A stretch of DNA of 64,000 nucleotides from Combretum micranthum (lineage: Eukaryota > Streptophyta > Magnoliopsida > Myrtales > Combretaceae). The DNA lies in NCBI GenBank assembly GCA_024138025.1, contig JAMXBD010000640.1, positions 434,001 to 498,000 on the forward strand, in the 5' to 3' direction. This document shows, one piece after another, positions 1 through 11,029 of the stretch. Every line of letters starts with the position of its first letter. Position 1 is the first letter of the stretch. Under the pieces are notes generated by a model. The model saw only the letters and a program-made list of their open reading frames with translations. It searched no databases and was not told where the DNA came from. Both the position numbers and the translations under genes were made by a program.

Positions 1-754
1 AACGCAGGGACAACTCTGTATCCCGACAACACACACACATATATATAGTACATACACATACAAAGTTAGGTACTTCCCAATATCCATAAGTCCAAACCTA
101 GATCTACTCATAATTATCTTTAGGTGCAACTTCACGTAGGGAAAATGTCACACAAAGATTATTAGGCTACTACATTCACATCACTAGTATTACCAGTCCA
201 CCAACCGTAGCAAAGCACACACAACATACAATTTTTATAGTTCGATATATTAGTAGTCAAGTTATTAATCTATCCTAGCAAGCATAACCATAAAAAGAGG
301 CAATACATGTACTTGGAAAATTGTTTCATTCCAAATACTAGGATCCACTACCTGAATTATATACAATTAACCTAGAACCTTTTATACCTCTAACTGGACT
401 TTTATTTTTATTCTTATAACTCTTGTCCTTACCCATTATTTTCTATGTTAGTATCTTACGATAAACTTTAATCTTAAAGGAATGGAGCTATAATGATTTT
501 CATTGGTTTTAGGCAAGGAAAAGGTGTTTTATAAGGTGTTATAATGTACATAGGCTATTATATAGGCTTATATGGGTTGGGTATCACTTAGAAGAATTAA
601 ATAGGTCACAAAAAAGTGCACGGTTAAGTGCATGGACTGGTGTATTTTTAGAAATAAAAGTTTAAGTCATAGAGAGGTCGGCCTAATGAGCAAGCTCGAG
701 TATTTGTGATGCACTTTCAAAGTTCTTACATTTTCATTAAAAAAAAAAAAAACA
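1..754. other. Intergenic AT-rich sequence, no gene seen
   Basis: No reading frame or element boundary can be recognised here. The first 50 bases hold a short CA/TA microsatellite, and a 14-base A run lies near 739-752. I see nothing else to report. Confidence 0.5.
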
Positions 755-968
755 CAAAGAGATGCATAATCTGATGCAAGGGTTCATGCATAGGTTGTGT
801 ACTTCCAAATTGTAATTTTTGTCATTACTCAATGAAATACACAACCTAATGCTTGTACCCGTGCATAGGTCATGCACTTCTAAAGTGTAATTTTTATCAT
901 TCCATAAAGAGGTACATAACCTAATGCACGTGCTCATGCATGGATCGTACATTTCTAAAAATCATCTC
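755..968. repeat. Tandem repeat, about three units of 75 bp
   Basis: Three diverged head-to-tail copies begin near 763, 839 and 914. Each carries a form of acaacctaatgc, then catgcataggt, then cacttctaaa followed by tgtaatttttgtcatt. The third copy is cut short. An open frame on the - strand (952-737) exists only because the unit length is close to a multiple of three. It shows repeated Cys-Ile-Arg-Leu-Cys motifs and is not taken as a gene. Confidence 0.8.
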
Positions 969-1111
969 CTTCATCATTTCTTCTTCCATTTGTAATTATA
1001 GTATGTTTTAATCCTTCATATGCTTGTTTTGCAACTTTAAAACCTTTTACCATGCAAATTTACCCTATTCTAATATACCTATCTGATAAGAATCAACTAT
1101 CAAAACCTATT

Positions 1112-1365
1112 ACAAAAGCTCTAATCCATGGAATTTAAGGACTAACCTGAAGGATTCTTACTTAGACCACTAATAAGAAGGAAACTCATTTTATTGAGGA
1201 TGAATTGAGAAGTAAGGATCACCAAGGAGGACATCTAGCCTCTCTCATGGTTGTATCTTAGGTCATATGATGACACATGGCCTATGCACGATTGTAGGAG
1301 GTAGGGAAATGATCTTTTGAGGAGATTGCAGCTTAAGCCACGAGTGTGTAGTCGGGCTTGGTCCT
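1112..1365. repeat. Direct repeat copy A (pairs with 1533-1784)
   Basis: About 250 bases starting near acaaaagctctaatcc are repeated with moderate divergence at 1533-1784. Shared stretches include ggaatttaaggactaacctg, gtaaggatcaccaag and gggaaatgatcttttgagga. The block contains short CATG-centred imperfect palindromes like those in the LTR-type arrays elsewhere in the window, so it may be part of a degraded LTR. Confidence 0.75.
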
Positions 1366-1532
1366 TTTTTCGTTTCTTATAGAAACACTGGCAGCCTTTA
1401 GATGTAGGCATGTCGTAACCCGAGTCACTTTCCATGCTCTCCTCTGAACACTAGCATAGCTAGAGGCACAAGCATGCTCTTGCCTGTATGGGCATCGCAC
1501 AGCCACTCACATAGTCATGGCTTCCTTCATAT
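1366..1532. repeat. Block repeated at 3203-3331 and 3903-3960
   Basis: This stretch follows repeat copy A. It contains tttcttatagaaacactgg, catgctctcctctga, gctagaggca and cacatagtcatggct. Related sequence follows copy B, but there it is broken by the insertions at 1785-3202 and 3340-3902. The intact version here therefore serves as an empty-site reference for both insertions. Confidence 0.7.
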
Positions 1533-1784
1533 CACAAAAGCTCAAGTTCATGGAATTTAAGGACTAACCTGAAGGATCCTTACCCATATCACCAATGAAA
1601 AGGAAACTCGTCTTATTGAGGAGGAATTAAGAGTAAGGATCACCAAGCACGACATCCAACCTCTTATATGACTGTATCTTAGGCCCTAGGAGGTCACACG
1701 ATCTACCATATGGTCATGTGAGATAGGGAAATGATCTTTTGAGGAGATCCCGACTCAAGCCAAAGGCATGTGGTCCCACGTGGT
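1533..1784. repeat. Direct repeat copy B (pairs with 1112-1365)
   Basis: Second copy of the 250-bp repeat. It ends at the left edge of the inserted LTR-like sequence at 1785, and the homology with the first copy resumes around 3208 after the insertion. Confidence 0.75.
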
Positions 1785-3202
1785 TGATAAGTGTCAATAA
1801 ACCCTTATATATAATGTTTATTTGGATATATTTGATATGTAGTTTATGTAATTTTATCAAGAAAAAGTATACTTAATTGCTTTATTATTGATTTTAGGCC
1901 TAAAAGATGATTTTTGGAGAAATTGAAGATAATTCAAGTAAAACGAAGGCAAAATTGGAAAAATATGAACAAAAGCTAAATTTGTACATGCATTACCTTG
2001 TACATGGCCATGATAAGTGCAAAGGAACAAATCGGTGGGCTCTAAATTTGTAGCCCCCTCCTTCAACACAAGCAGACAAGAATCTAAGGGAACAACTTAG
2101 AGACAAATAAAGGAGAAAAATACAAAATTAGAGCTTCTGACTTCTGCCCTGCTAGGTAGCATGGATGTGCAAATAGGTCATACACATTATAACTTCCAAT
2201 GTCGATGAAGCTTCTAATTTCATCCCTCTCTCAAGCACACCTGTGTAGATATGTTTCCCATCTTATACTATAAATAGCCACTTTTTTTTCATAATTTATA
2301 ATTTTTTAGGTGTATTCTTTGAACCCTAAGAGATGAAAGACTAACTTCAAGAGGAGAATTGCTTGAGCATCATTGGAGATCACATGACATCTAAAGGGTT
2401 TTATCGTTACATCATGATTACTGATTATTTCTCAAGATCTTTTGTTCTCGTTTTAAACTCCATAGAGGAGTAGATCTTTATGCCTTAAGTCTTGTGAAAC
2501 CTTAAACCCCCATGTGATTTGAATTGTCTTTTGATTAATGAAAAGTTTATGCCTTTGTATCTATTCATGTGTTTTAATTGTCTTGTGATTGACTTGTGTA
2601 TAGAATTAATTACATGTATGATTCTTGTTAGATAGAAAGAGGTTTCATCTAATAGGTTAGATCTTCATGAATAGAGAGATTGCTTGTTTCACCTAGAGAT
2701 AGGGGAACTTTAATTTTCTGCATAAAAATTTAATCTTTATTATAGGAATCATGAACTTTTATACAATCTTATGTGGCATTAGTGAGGGAGCGGTCTCCAT
2801 TATCTCATGTAGGGTTATGAAGTAATTAACTTGAGGTAGTGATTGATTTACTTAAGAGATCCTACAATGCAAAATATAAACAATTAATTAATTAACCCAC
2901 TATTATAAGAAATTTAGGGTTTAGGTTAAGTCAAGATGAGGGGTATGTTTTGTGATTGATTACATCTTGTAAAAGCATATATAATTAACCTTAAGGTCTA
3001 ATAATTTGATTAATTAGCAGTTAACAATAGGTATTACTTCAATAATTAGGCTAAATAGTAAAAATGGTAATATTAGTACTTGTTCTTTAGATCCTTAAGG
3101 ATAACACCTGTTAATTTCTATACTGCATTAGATAAGTATATCTGCCTAGCTTGGTTATAGATTTCTTTAGGTTTATAATTTAATATAATTAGTTAATGAG
3201 CA
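1785..3202 (+). mobile_element. Solo LTR-like insertion, about 1.4 kb
   Basis: The sequence runs from TGATAAGTGTCAATAAACCC to TTAATGAGCA, so it has TG...CA ends. Comparison with the uninterrupted copy at 1366-1532 shows that it was inserted. A TATA box with a T-rich downstream stretch lies near its middle, as in LTR promoters. No internal coding domain is present, so it is most simply a solo LTR left by recombination. The flanking 5 bases (gtggt and ttggc) do not form a clean target duplication, so the right end could be off by several bases. The family is not identified. Confidence 0.6.
2269..2277 (+). promoter_or_regulatory. TATA box inside the 1785-3202 LTR
   Basis: TATAAATAG preceded by a C/T-rich stretch, about 485 bases into the LTR-like insertion. 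It probably marks the U3/R border of the retroelement. Confidence 0.5.
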
Positions 3203-3339
3203 TTGGCAGTCCTTTTATGTTTCTTTTAGAAACACTGATAACCATTAAATGCGGGCATGCCATGACCCAAGTTACATTCTATGCTCTCCTTTGAGCATTG
3301 GCACGGCTAGAGGCATGGGCATGCTCTAACTCGTACGAG

Positions 3340-3902
3340 TAGGGATGCAACCGGGGCGGGTTCGGGACTGATTTTTTGAAAGCTGAACCCGACCCAAGTC
3401 CTTAATGGGTGTTCTAAACCCGAGAAAAACCCTATCGGTTTTTTTTATCATTCCCAAAACCCGATCCGCTAGGATTTAAGGAACCCATAACCCGACCAGA
3501 CCTGATTCCAAGATTTTTAATTTTTTTCTTAAAAAAAAATGCAAAAGAAAGAATTTTGTTTTAAGTTATTAATGATACAAACACTTTTATTGAAAGAGTG
3601 AATTTTAAACAATAATATCATATAAAATGATGCAAATACTTCATTTTCACTTACTTTTACATACATATAATATAAATGGGATCTTTGCTTTAATAACTTA
3701 ATATTTTTAATTTTTTAATATTTTAAATTTATGTCGGGCCGGGTTTTCCCAACGAGTTACATAATAAACCCAAAACCCAACCGATAACTTATCAGGTTTT
3801 TTTTTTTTAATCCTAAAAACCCTATAGGGTTTGACTCTATAGGGTTTTTAGCGGGTTGGGCGGTCGGGTACCCTATAACGACCCGTCCCGCTTGCATCCC
3901 TA
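3340..3902. mobile_element. hAT-type MITE, 563 bp
   Basis: The ends are terminal inverted repeats: TAGGGATGCAACCGGGGCGG on the left and the complement of TAGGGATGCAAGCGGGACGG on the right. Flanking 8-bp direct repeats (cgtacgag at 3332-3339, cgtatgaa at 3903-3910) differ at two positions. TIRs beginning TAGGG and 8-bp target duplications are diagnostic of the hAT superfamily. The interior has no transposase. It is AT-rich, with subterminal GGGTTTTAGGG/CCCGACC-type tracts repeated in both orientations, so it can fold back. The repeat block at 1366-1532 acts as an empty-site reference. Confidence 0.9.
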
Positions 3903-4480
3903 CGTATGAATACCACATAATTACTCACATAGCCATGGCTACCCTCCTGCACATGCTTGGAAATTTAGTATAACATTTTTTTTCTACAATTTTTTCATCA
4001 CGTAGGTTTAATATAAATATCGCTCTTTTATAAGAAATTATAGTTAATGAATGGTATTAATTCTTTATCTTTATCTTTCCCTTGAAAAGCAAACCCTATG
4101 TTTGTCATGCCTCAAAAAGAGGATTAGTAAGATCAACCTGAAGTAATTATATTATGTATACATCCATAATATGAGAATTGTTTTACAAGTCAAAGAATTG
4201 CAAAACTCTACTTAATATTTGCTACAACTTTTAATTGTATAAAAAAAAGCATTTTGATAACTAAAGAAATACGAATTCCCACAATCTACCCAAAACCACA
4301 GAGAATCGGTATCTCCTACCAAAAAGCAAAATAGGATATATAACTTACATATAACAAAGTTTCAAACAACATACAACTAATCTAGTTCTAAGTTTATCTT
4401 TTACATTACACAAATCTCCAACTTAAATTCTAAATACATGGATTATATTCTAAGTTCAAATTCTTATCTTCAAGGACATC
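3903..4480. other. Flank of the Tekay insertion, probably old LTR remnant
   Basis: Begins with the right hAT target duplication and the end of the repeated block. From about 4290 to 4480 the reverse complement resembles the last 300 bases of the Tekay-type LTR, for example a stretch like gttatatgtaagttatat. It therefore seems to continue the older - strand LTR found at 19398 onward. No coding sequence is visible. Confidence 0.4.
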
Positions 4481-7309
4481 TATAATCCCTGGATTTTAGC
4501 TATAGCATGAGTTAAAAATTTAAAGAATTAAAATCTTTAATACTTTGCTTAAGTAAAGACAGTTTAGAAATAATTCATAAAAAGACAAGATGCTTGATAA
4601 TAATTTAAAATTTGCTTTCATTAGTTTTGAAGCCTAGATCTTATCCTTAATTTTAGTGTCCTTAAATAATAAATATTTTGGTAGTATATAAATCAATGTC
4701 CATTAGATATCATAATCTATTTGTTTTATATACATTAAAGGTTTTGATTTTTATTTCTTATAATTAAATCTTTTCTAAAATTACTAGATATTTCTTTGTA
4801 ATTTGTTTACCATAAATTTCAAAGCATGGCCAAACTGTCCTTTGTTTTTAATAAAGTTTCTTTCATTATGTGCTAAAGTGACAATTCCTAATTAAACAAA
4901 TACTTATTTTCTGGTACATAAAGGAAAAGTAACAGGAGCTTTGAAAGTTTATACCAACTAAACATCATTGTTTTCAAGAAACACACAAAATATTTTCGAG
5001 ATCTACTTTTCTAACATAATCTCTATTACACATCTAAAATCATTTCTTCTAACCTTCACATTATTAACTTGAAAAACCTTAAGACGATGTTTACAAGCTT
5101 TACACCCAGTGCTTTGAAAAGGAGCGAGTGAAGTAATCTCGAAAAGCGCAATAAGTAACTTTGTTTTACTTTATTTTCAAAAGTTACAAGAAATATCTTT
5201 ATCAAATACACTAGTACATGTGCGCATATCACCTTTCACGTGTGAAATGTTGTTTTCAACAGATGTTATAAGTTAGAAAACTAAGATTGAACCTTGTTTG
5301 CTAAGGAATGTTGAAAAAACCTACTTCGTGAGTTTGTTTAGGTTTAAAATCATAATATGTCCATTAAAACTTATGAACATAACTAACTTAGCTCAATTAA
5401 ACACAGAATAACAGAACATGCAATGTAACAAAGTAAAACTACCCTAAAACCAAAGGTCGAATATAGTGTTAAAAGCAAGAAGATAAAAGTCTCATGTTAG
5501 ATCAGTAAGGTGTATGAAGTCGTTGTGTTAAGTTATTTCTGTATGAGTTTTGGTGCAAGTATCTATTGAAGAAAGTGTCAGTAGTGAGATGGAGTAAGTT
5601 TAGTTGTTGTTTTATAAGTGTGTTGGAGATCACAACCTAGCTTTCCCCTCGAGTTAGAACAATAGGAGACTTTAAGTACGAATCAAGGAGTGTAAGTTTA
5701 TGCTTAGCCTAGTCGCAGCCTAAAGCTTAACCTTCGACGTATCCTACGATTGAAGCTGAGGGAAGTCACAGCTAAGACAAAGTTTAAAGTTCATGCACAG
5801 CCTTATTCACGACCAAAAATTGAGCCCTTGACTTGACCTATGATTGAAGCTATAGGCATTTTAAATGCCCTCAACTTTCAATTTGTTAAGGCACGAGCTA
5901 GTTTTGAGCAACGATGCACCTCGCGACCTTTCCTAAGTGACCGTGACCCAACCTAAGTAGTAAACAATGAAGAAGAATATAAGTTAAGGAGTTTATAATG
6001 AGAATCTAGGACATGTAAGCTCTGATAGGAGTTCTTTCTCAGTTACATGTATAGTGATGTATGCTTGTTGTTCTATAGGAACTTTAAACTAAGATCCAGA
6101 GTTTCTCATAGACTACTACGATCTCTAAACAAGATACACAATTGGGTAACTTGAATCTTATCATGTTGTCATGCTTGTAATATAGTTATACTTGTCTCTA
6201 TATGAACGTAATTTGTTATGTGTAGGGATGGGAATGACATGTATTGTATGGTGCTTGGGTGAGTGACAAGCTTTAACACTAGAAGTGATACCTAATTTCC
6301 TGTTATTTTGAAGTAATGCATATTGATGGTTGTTTGAATATTGTTTGCTCACTAATAACATGATCTAAATTTTATCTAACCTTTGATCTAACATGGACAT
6401 GCATTGTACGATAGCATACTGCATTAGCATGGTACCCATGTCATGTATCGATATTCTAATTCTATGGTAATGCCTTATCATTCCAGCGAATCTGGAAGGG
6501 ATTATCATAGGTTTGTTAGCACTATGGAAACTAAGCAGATACCGAAAGACGTCGCCCGAGTTAGAGTTGGTTTTTAGGGTGTTGATACTTATGGATTTTT
6601 TAAGGTTCTAAGATGAAGTTGAGACTATGTTGCATATGTATATAAGTATATATACATATATAATACTAAGTAAATTTGGAAAACTTCTTCATCCTTAGTT
6701 CTCAGTCTCTCCTGGGCATGGACTACTTAGGTTGGTCTTTCAACCCCCAAGAGAGGGCATAAATCTCCATTGGTTTAGATTCTAATCATCCAAACTGTGC
6801 ATTTCATATGGTTGAGTGTGACATTGCATATGGTTGAAACTAAAACTTATCTAGCATTTATTTGTTGTGTGGTCTGATCATGTAATCTTACTAAGCTATG
6901 GTTACAGACTTTATGGGCTTACAAGGATCTCTAGAGTTGATCCATGCTTGAGGCGAGGGGATGTAATAGACTCCAAGGGAAAACCAGGCCTTGAGTGAGA
7001 GTTAAGGATAGTTTCTTTTGTATAGAAATCTTATGCTTGTTTCGTGTAAGTTTGTAAGACCATGGCTAGGAGCTTAACCCAAGTTGTATACAAAGGTCTT
7101 GTTATATAGAACTTATATGTATACAGAATTTCTTATCTTGATAACCTCACGATCTTGTTTTTTATGTTGATGACATAGAGTGTCTTACTAGTTTGATGCT
7201 CACAAAATTTTCTTGAAAGACCCTAGTTGGCCCATTTGAATATGGTGAATTCTAATTTGTTGCAAAAAAAGGCTTCAATACTGCCAAAATGCCCTATAGG
7301 AGTGTGACA
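4481..7309 (+). repeat. 5' LTR of the Tekay-type element
   Basis: Runs from TATAATCCCTGG to GTGTGACA. The start is presumably a mutated TG. It is clearly alignable to 12458-15076 plus 19169-19397. A segment around 5690-5950 is rich in short CG-containing imperfect palindromes (cacgacc and ccgtgac types). A TA-rich stretch near 6637-6665 is the best TATA candidate. The LTR is far longer than the 300-600 bp typical of many plant gypsy elements. Confidence 0.9.
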
Positions 7310-7314
7310 GGAGG

Positions 7315-7327
7315 TGGTATCAAAGCT
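7315..7327 (+). other. Primer binding site, initiator Met-tRNA type
   Basis: TGGTATCAAAGCT lies 5 bases after the LTR. It differs at one position from the usual plant initiator-Met complement TGGTATCAGAGC. Confidence 0.85.
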
Positions 7328-7571
7328 AAGGTAACATAGATGAGGAAATTCAAATACTTACAAGATCCTTATAGGGATATAGCTAGATGGACCTAAAATC
7401 CTAGACACCTCAATAGGATGGAGTAAGGTTTACATGGGTAAGAAGGGGATAGACTATAGGGGTGTGTGTTAAGAGTGTTGATGACATAGTAAGCTTTAGG
7501 GAAGTTTTGCAGCTTTGTGTATGGCTTTTGTTATAGGGTATGCACTGTGTGGTAGTCGCTTGGTTGTTTTG

Positions 7572-8884
7572 ATGCCGACAAATGAAATGGAGGGACTAAC
7601 CCTTTTGCGTTGGAAATAGGGGACGAAGACAAAGAGCAAGGAATGCTTAGCTACTAGCGCCAAAGGTTTAACCTCAAGTTCATGAACCTGTTGAGCAAAG
7701 ACAACCTAGACCACAAAATGTACCTCCATCCCTCCCCCCCCCCCCCCCCCCCAAAGTGTTAAAGCAATCTTATTAGCTATATAACAATAGAATACCTAAT
7801 TCTGAAAGCTTTACAAGGAGAGAAACAACCCCAAGTAGTACCCTAAGCTGCTCCAACAGATGTACATGATGAACTACCTACTTCACCTTCGATAGCGCCA
7901 CAAAGAACCCAAACTTCATACCACTAACTGTTATACCAGAAGAGGTAGATCAGACCATTGAGTTGGCTACTGAAAGTCAAGCACCACCTCCTGTTAGGTA
8001 TGATGTGCAATTCCTTCAACCGCCTATCCCACGACCACAAAGGAACATGCTTCTATAGTTTATCAAGTGTAATAGATATTTTGAAGGATTCTAAAGGAAA
8101 CTTGAAGAGGCAGAGGATTGGTTTGGCTCAAGTGGAGAAGATCTCTAATGTGTTTGAAGTACCTAATGCCCTTAAAGTGCCATATGGAATGTATCTACTA
8201 AGGTTGAGAGCTAGGATATGGTGGGACTCAAAGGAATGAGTTTTACTGCAACCAATCATGTGGGAAGAATTTCGGAGAGAGTTTTTTAGGGGGTACTTCC
8301 TAAGTAGTTTAAGAGCAAAGTATAGCATGAATTTGATGAATCTTGCACAAGGGAGTAAATGCATTAATGAGTATGAACACGAGTTCAACAAGCTACTGCA
8401 GTTTGCTCCAAGTGCTTATAGAGATAATGATGAGCTGAAAAGATAGACTTTCAAACCTAGTTTGGAGCCCTATTATCAGAGAAGGCTTGTTGAGTTTGAG
8501 ATCGAATATTTCTCTATTTTAGTGGAAAAGGCACGAGTTATCGAATGTGCTGGAAGGTATGAGGCAGAATGGTACCAAAAGAGAGGCCAAACTTTTAGGA
8601 AGAGGTCATATGACAACCTTAGAACGAGTTCAACCCCTAAAAGGAATAAGTTCCTCAAGACATCAGGGACACCCAAGGGGGGAGAGTCTAGGAAAGGCAC
8701 TCTTGTTTGTTGGAAGTGCAAAGGATCCCATTATCCAAGGGATTATCACTATCTTAGGAATCGATGCTTCTTTTGTGGAGAAAGTGGGCACAAAATCAAT
8801 AGTTGTCCAAAGAGGCTAGGAGTAACATGCTTTATCTATAACAAAGAGGGACATGTATCGACTACTTGTCCTCAAAGGACTTAA
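7572..8884 (+). pseudogene. gag: gag of the Tekay-type element (broken)
   Basis: Gag builds the virus-like particle that packages element RNA in the cytoplasm. A possible start ATG is at 7572 (MPTNEMEG...), but the frame is lost almost at once and a 19-base C run at 7734-7752 interrupts it. The capsid core is seen in pieces: 7958-8239 (a WWDSKE end) and 8258-8446 (WEEFRREFF, then FNKLLQFAPSAYR), the latter matching the Retrotrans_gag pattern. The last piece (8462-8884) has three CCHC zinc knuckles in a row: CWKCKGSHYPRDY (final Cys lost), CFFCGESGHKINSC (intact) and CFIYNKEGHVSTTC (second Cys replaced by Tyr). A stop ends it at 8884. Multiple stops and at least two frame changes make it non-functional. 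Confidence 0.88.
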
Positions 8885-9085
8885 GCAAGAGGAGCTTCAC
8901 AGTCGAAGGGAACTAGTGGATCTAAGGACAAGAAAGAAGAAAGTAATCAAGAAAGTAAATCTACAGGTGCTGCCCAAATATTTGCCATGCATGGGACTTC
9001 CATAATCAACATTAGATCGTTGGAATAAAAGATTTCTTAATCAAGTTAGTAACTGGAAAATAAATGGTAATTAAGAACAATACAA

Positions 9086-9397
9086 GTGAAAGACACCTCT
9101 ACATATGCACTCTTTGATACTAGTGCTACGCATTCCATTATCAACCTGAGTTTAGTAAAAAGAGCTTGCTATTATGTTGAGGCGATGGATAAAAGTTTAG
9201 AAATCTCAACTCCTACTGGATGTATGGTTTGTAATCGAGATAGCAGAAGAGGATATCCGTTGTGGATAAATAACCAAGAAACCACTACTGACCTTATAGT
9301 GGTGGATATGCAGAAGTATGATTCCATTCTAGGGATGACTTGGATGATTGTTGCTAAGGTTAAAGTGGATTGTCAACGTAAGACTATTTATTTATAA
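9086..9397 (+). pseudogene. Aspartic protease domain of the Tekay-type pol
   Basis: Retropepsin-like protease that would cut the gag-pol polyprotein. The visible active-site segment reads FDTSATHSII, where the family has Asp-Thr/Ser-Gly-Ala. The glycine after Asp-Thr is replaced by Ser, which should impair the flap-dimer active site. Downstream, DSILGMTWM is the conserved second half (ILGMDWL type in the family). The segment lies between the zinc knuckles and the RT, which is its normal place. A stop follows at 9395-9397. Confidence 0.85.
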
Positions 9398-9640
9398 ATT
9401 AGGAAAGGAAAAGTGGAGTTTTACGGGAAAGGTACTCAGAGTGATCAAATGGAAATAAGAGCCATTGAAGTGTTGGGAGAAAAAGATAACAAGATGGAAA
9501 AGAGCATAATGTATCCTTTAGACAACGGGATAGGAAAGATTGATCTTTAGAGTATTCGAATAGTGTGTGAATTCTTTGATGTTTTTCCTGATCATCTACT
9601 AAGGCTATTGCCTTAAAGAGAAGTTGAGTTTGCCATAGTC

Positions 9641-10900
9641 ATGATGCCAGAAACGATGCCAATATCAAAACCACCTTATAGTATGACACCTACGAAATTA
9701 AAAGAGTTAAAAACGCAGCTGCAAGAGTTATTGGATAAAGGGTTTATTCACCTCAGATTTTTGCCATGGGCAGTCCCTGTGTTGTTTTTTAAAAAGAAAG
9801 ATGGATCTATGAGGCTTTGTATAGATTATAAAGACTTGAATAAGGTCCCTATTTAGAATAATACCCTCTACCAAGAATAGATGATCTGCTCAATCAGTTG
9901 TGTGGAGCAAAAATGTTTTCTCATGTTGATCTAAGGTCTGGATACTACCAAATTCGGATTAAAGCTGATGACATACCTAAGACAACTTTTTAGATGTGGG
10001 ATGGTCATTATGAGTTTCTGGTTATGTCCTTTGGGTTGATGAATGCACCAGTGATCTTCATGGACTTGATGAATAGGGTTTTTCGATTGTTGCGGATATG
10101 TGTGTGATAGTTGTCATTGACGACATCTCAATGTACTTTGCTTCAAATGAATAGCATGATGAGCATCTACGCATGATGTTACAGCTTTTGCGAGAAAATA
10201 ACTTGTTTGCTAAGCTATCAAAGTGTGATTTCTAGTTAAGACAGATATCCTTTCTTGGACATGTAGATCCTGAAAAAGTTAATGTTGTTGTTGAATGGGA
10301 AAGGACTAGAACAATATTTGAAGTGAGAAGTTTCTTAGGTTTGGTAAGGTATTATAGAAAGTTTGTTCAAGACTTTCCAAGATAGCTTTACCTTTAACTC
10401 AATTTACCAAGAAAAGTGAAAAGTTTGAATGGAATGAAAGGAGAGAATGGAGTTTTCAAGAGTTAAAGAAAAGGTTGATATCAACATTGATATTGGTTTT
10501 ACCTACTAATGAGGATTCTTTTTCCAAATATAGTGATTGTGTCGAAGTTTGGGTTAGGAGGCGTGTTATTGCAAAGTGGAAAAGTGATTGTATATGCATC
10601 AAGGCAGTTAATGCCACATGAGACAAATTATCTGACGCATGACTTGGAACTAGCAGCTATTATTTTTGCTTTGAAGATATTGTGACATTACCTGTATGGA
10701 CAGAAGTGTGAAATCTACAAAAACCATAAAAGTTTGAAGTATCTGTTCACTTAGAAGGAGTTGAACATGAGACAACGTAGATGGCTAAAGCTGATTATGG
10801 ATTATGACTTAAGCATCAACTGTCATCAAAGAAAGGTTAATACAGTTGCGGATTCTTTGAGTTGTAAGAGTCATGGAGAGGCAACCTCGATGATAACAAG
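9641..10900 (+). pseudogene. pol: Reverse transcriptase-RNase H of the Tekay-type element
   Basis: The RT copies the RNA genome into DNA and RNase H degrades the template. The first block is open (9641-9856): PPYSMTP, then [25 protein letters not shown]. The catalytic YxDD box appears as VIDDIS at 10113-10124, so its two aspartates survive. RNase H follows as [19 protein letters not shown] and [17 protein letters not shown] around 10570-10680, then SLKYLFT and RQRRWLKLIMDYDLSI to about 10890. Stop codons (for example at 9854-9856, and a TAG after the [16 protein letters not shown] region) and a frame change near 10080 disable it. Many changes look like C-to-T or G-to-A transitions. Confidence 0.9.
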
Positions 10901-11029
10901 ACAAAAAGAGCTCATAAGAAAGTTGAAAGGATGGATTTGGAATTTATCTTGCAAGATTTGAAGGTTTAGATTATGAATCTGGTTTTAGAACCTACCTTGT
11001 TGCAAAGGATCAAGGAAGCACAAAAATAA

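Noticed and set aside
737..952. Cys-rich small protein on the - strand
   Set aside because: It is a by-product of the 75-bp tandem repeat; the Cys-Ile-Arg-Leu-Cys motif repeats with the DNA unit.
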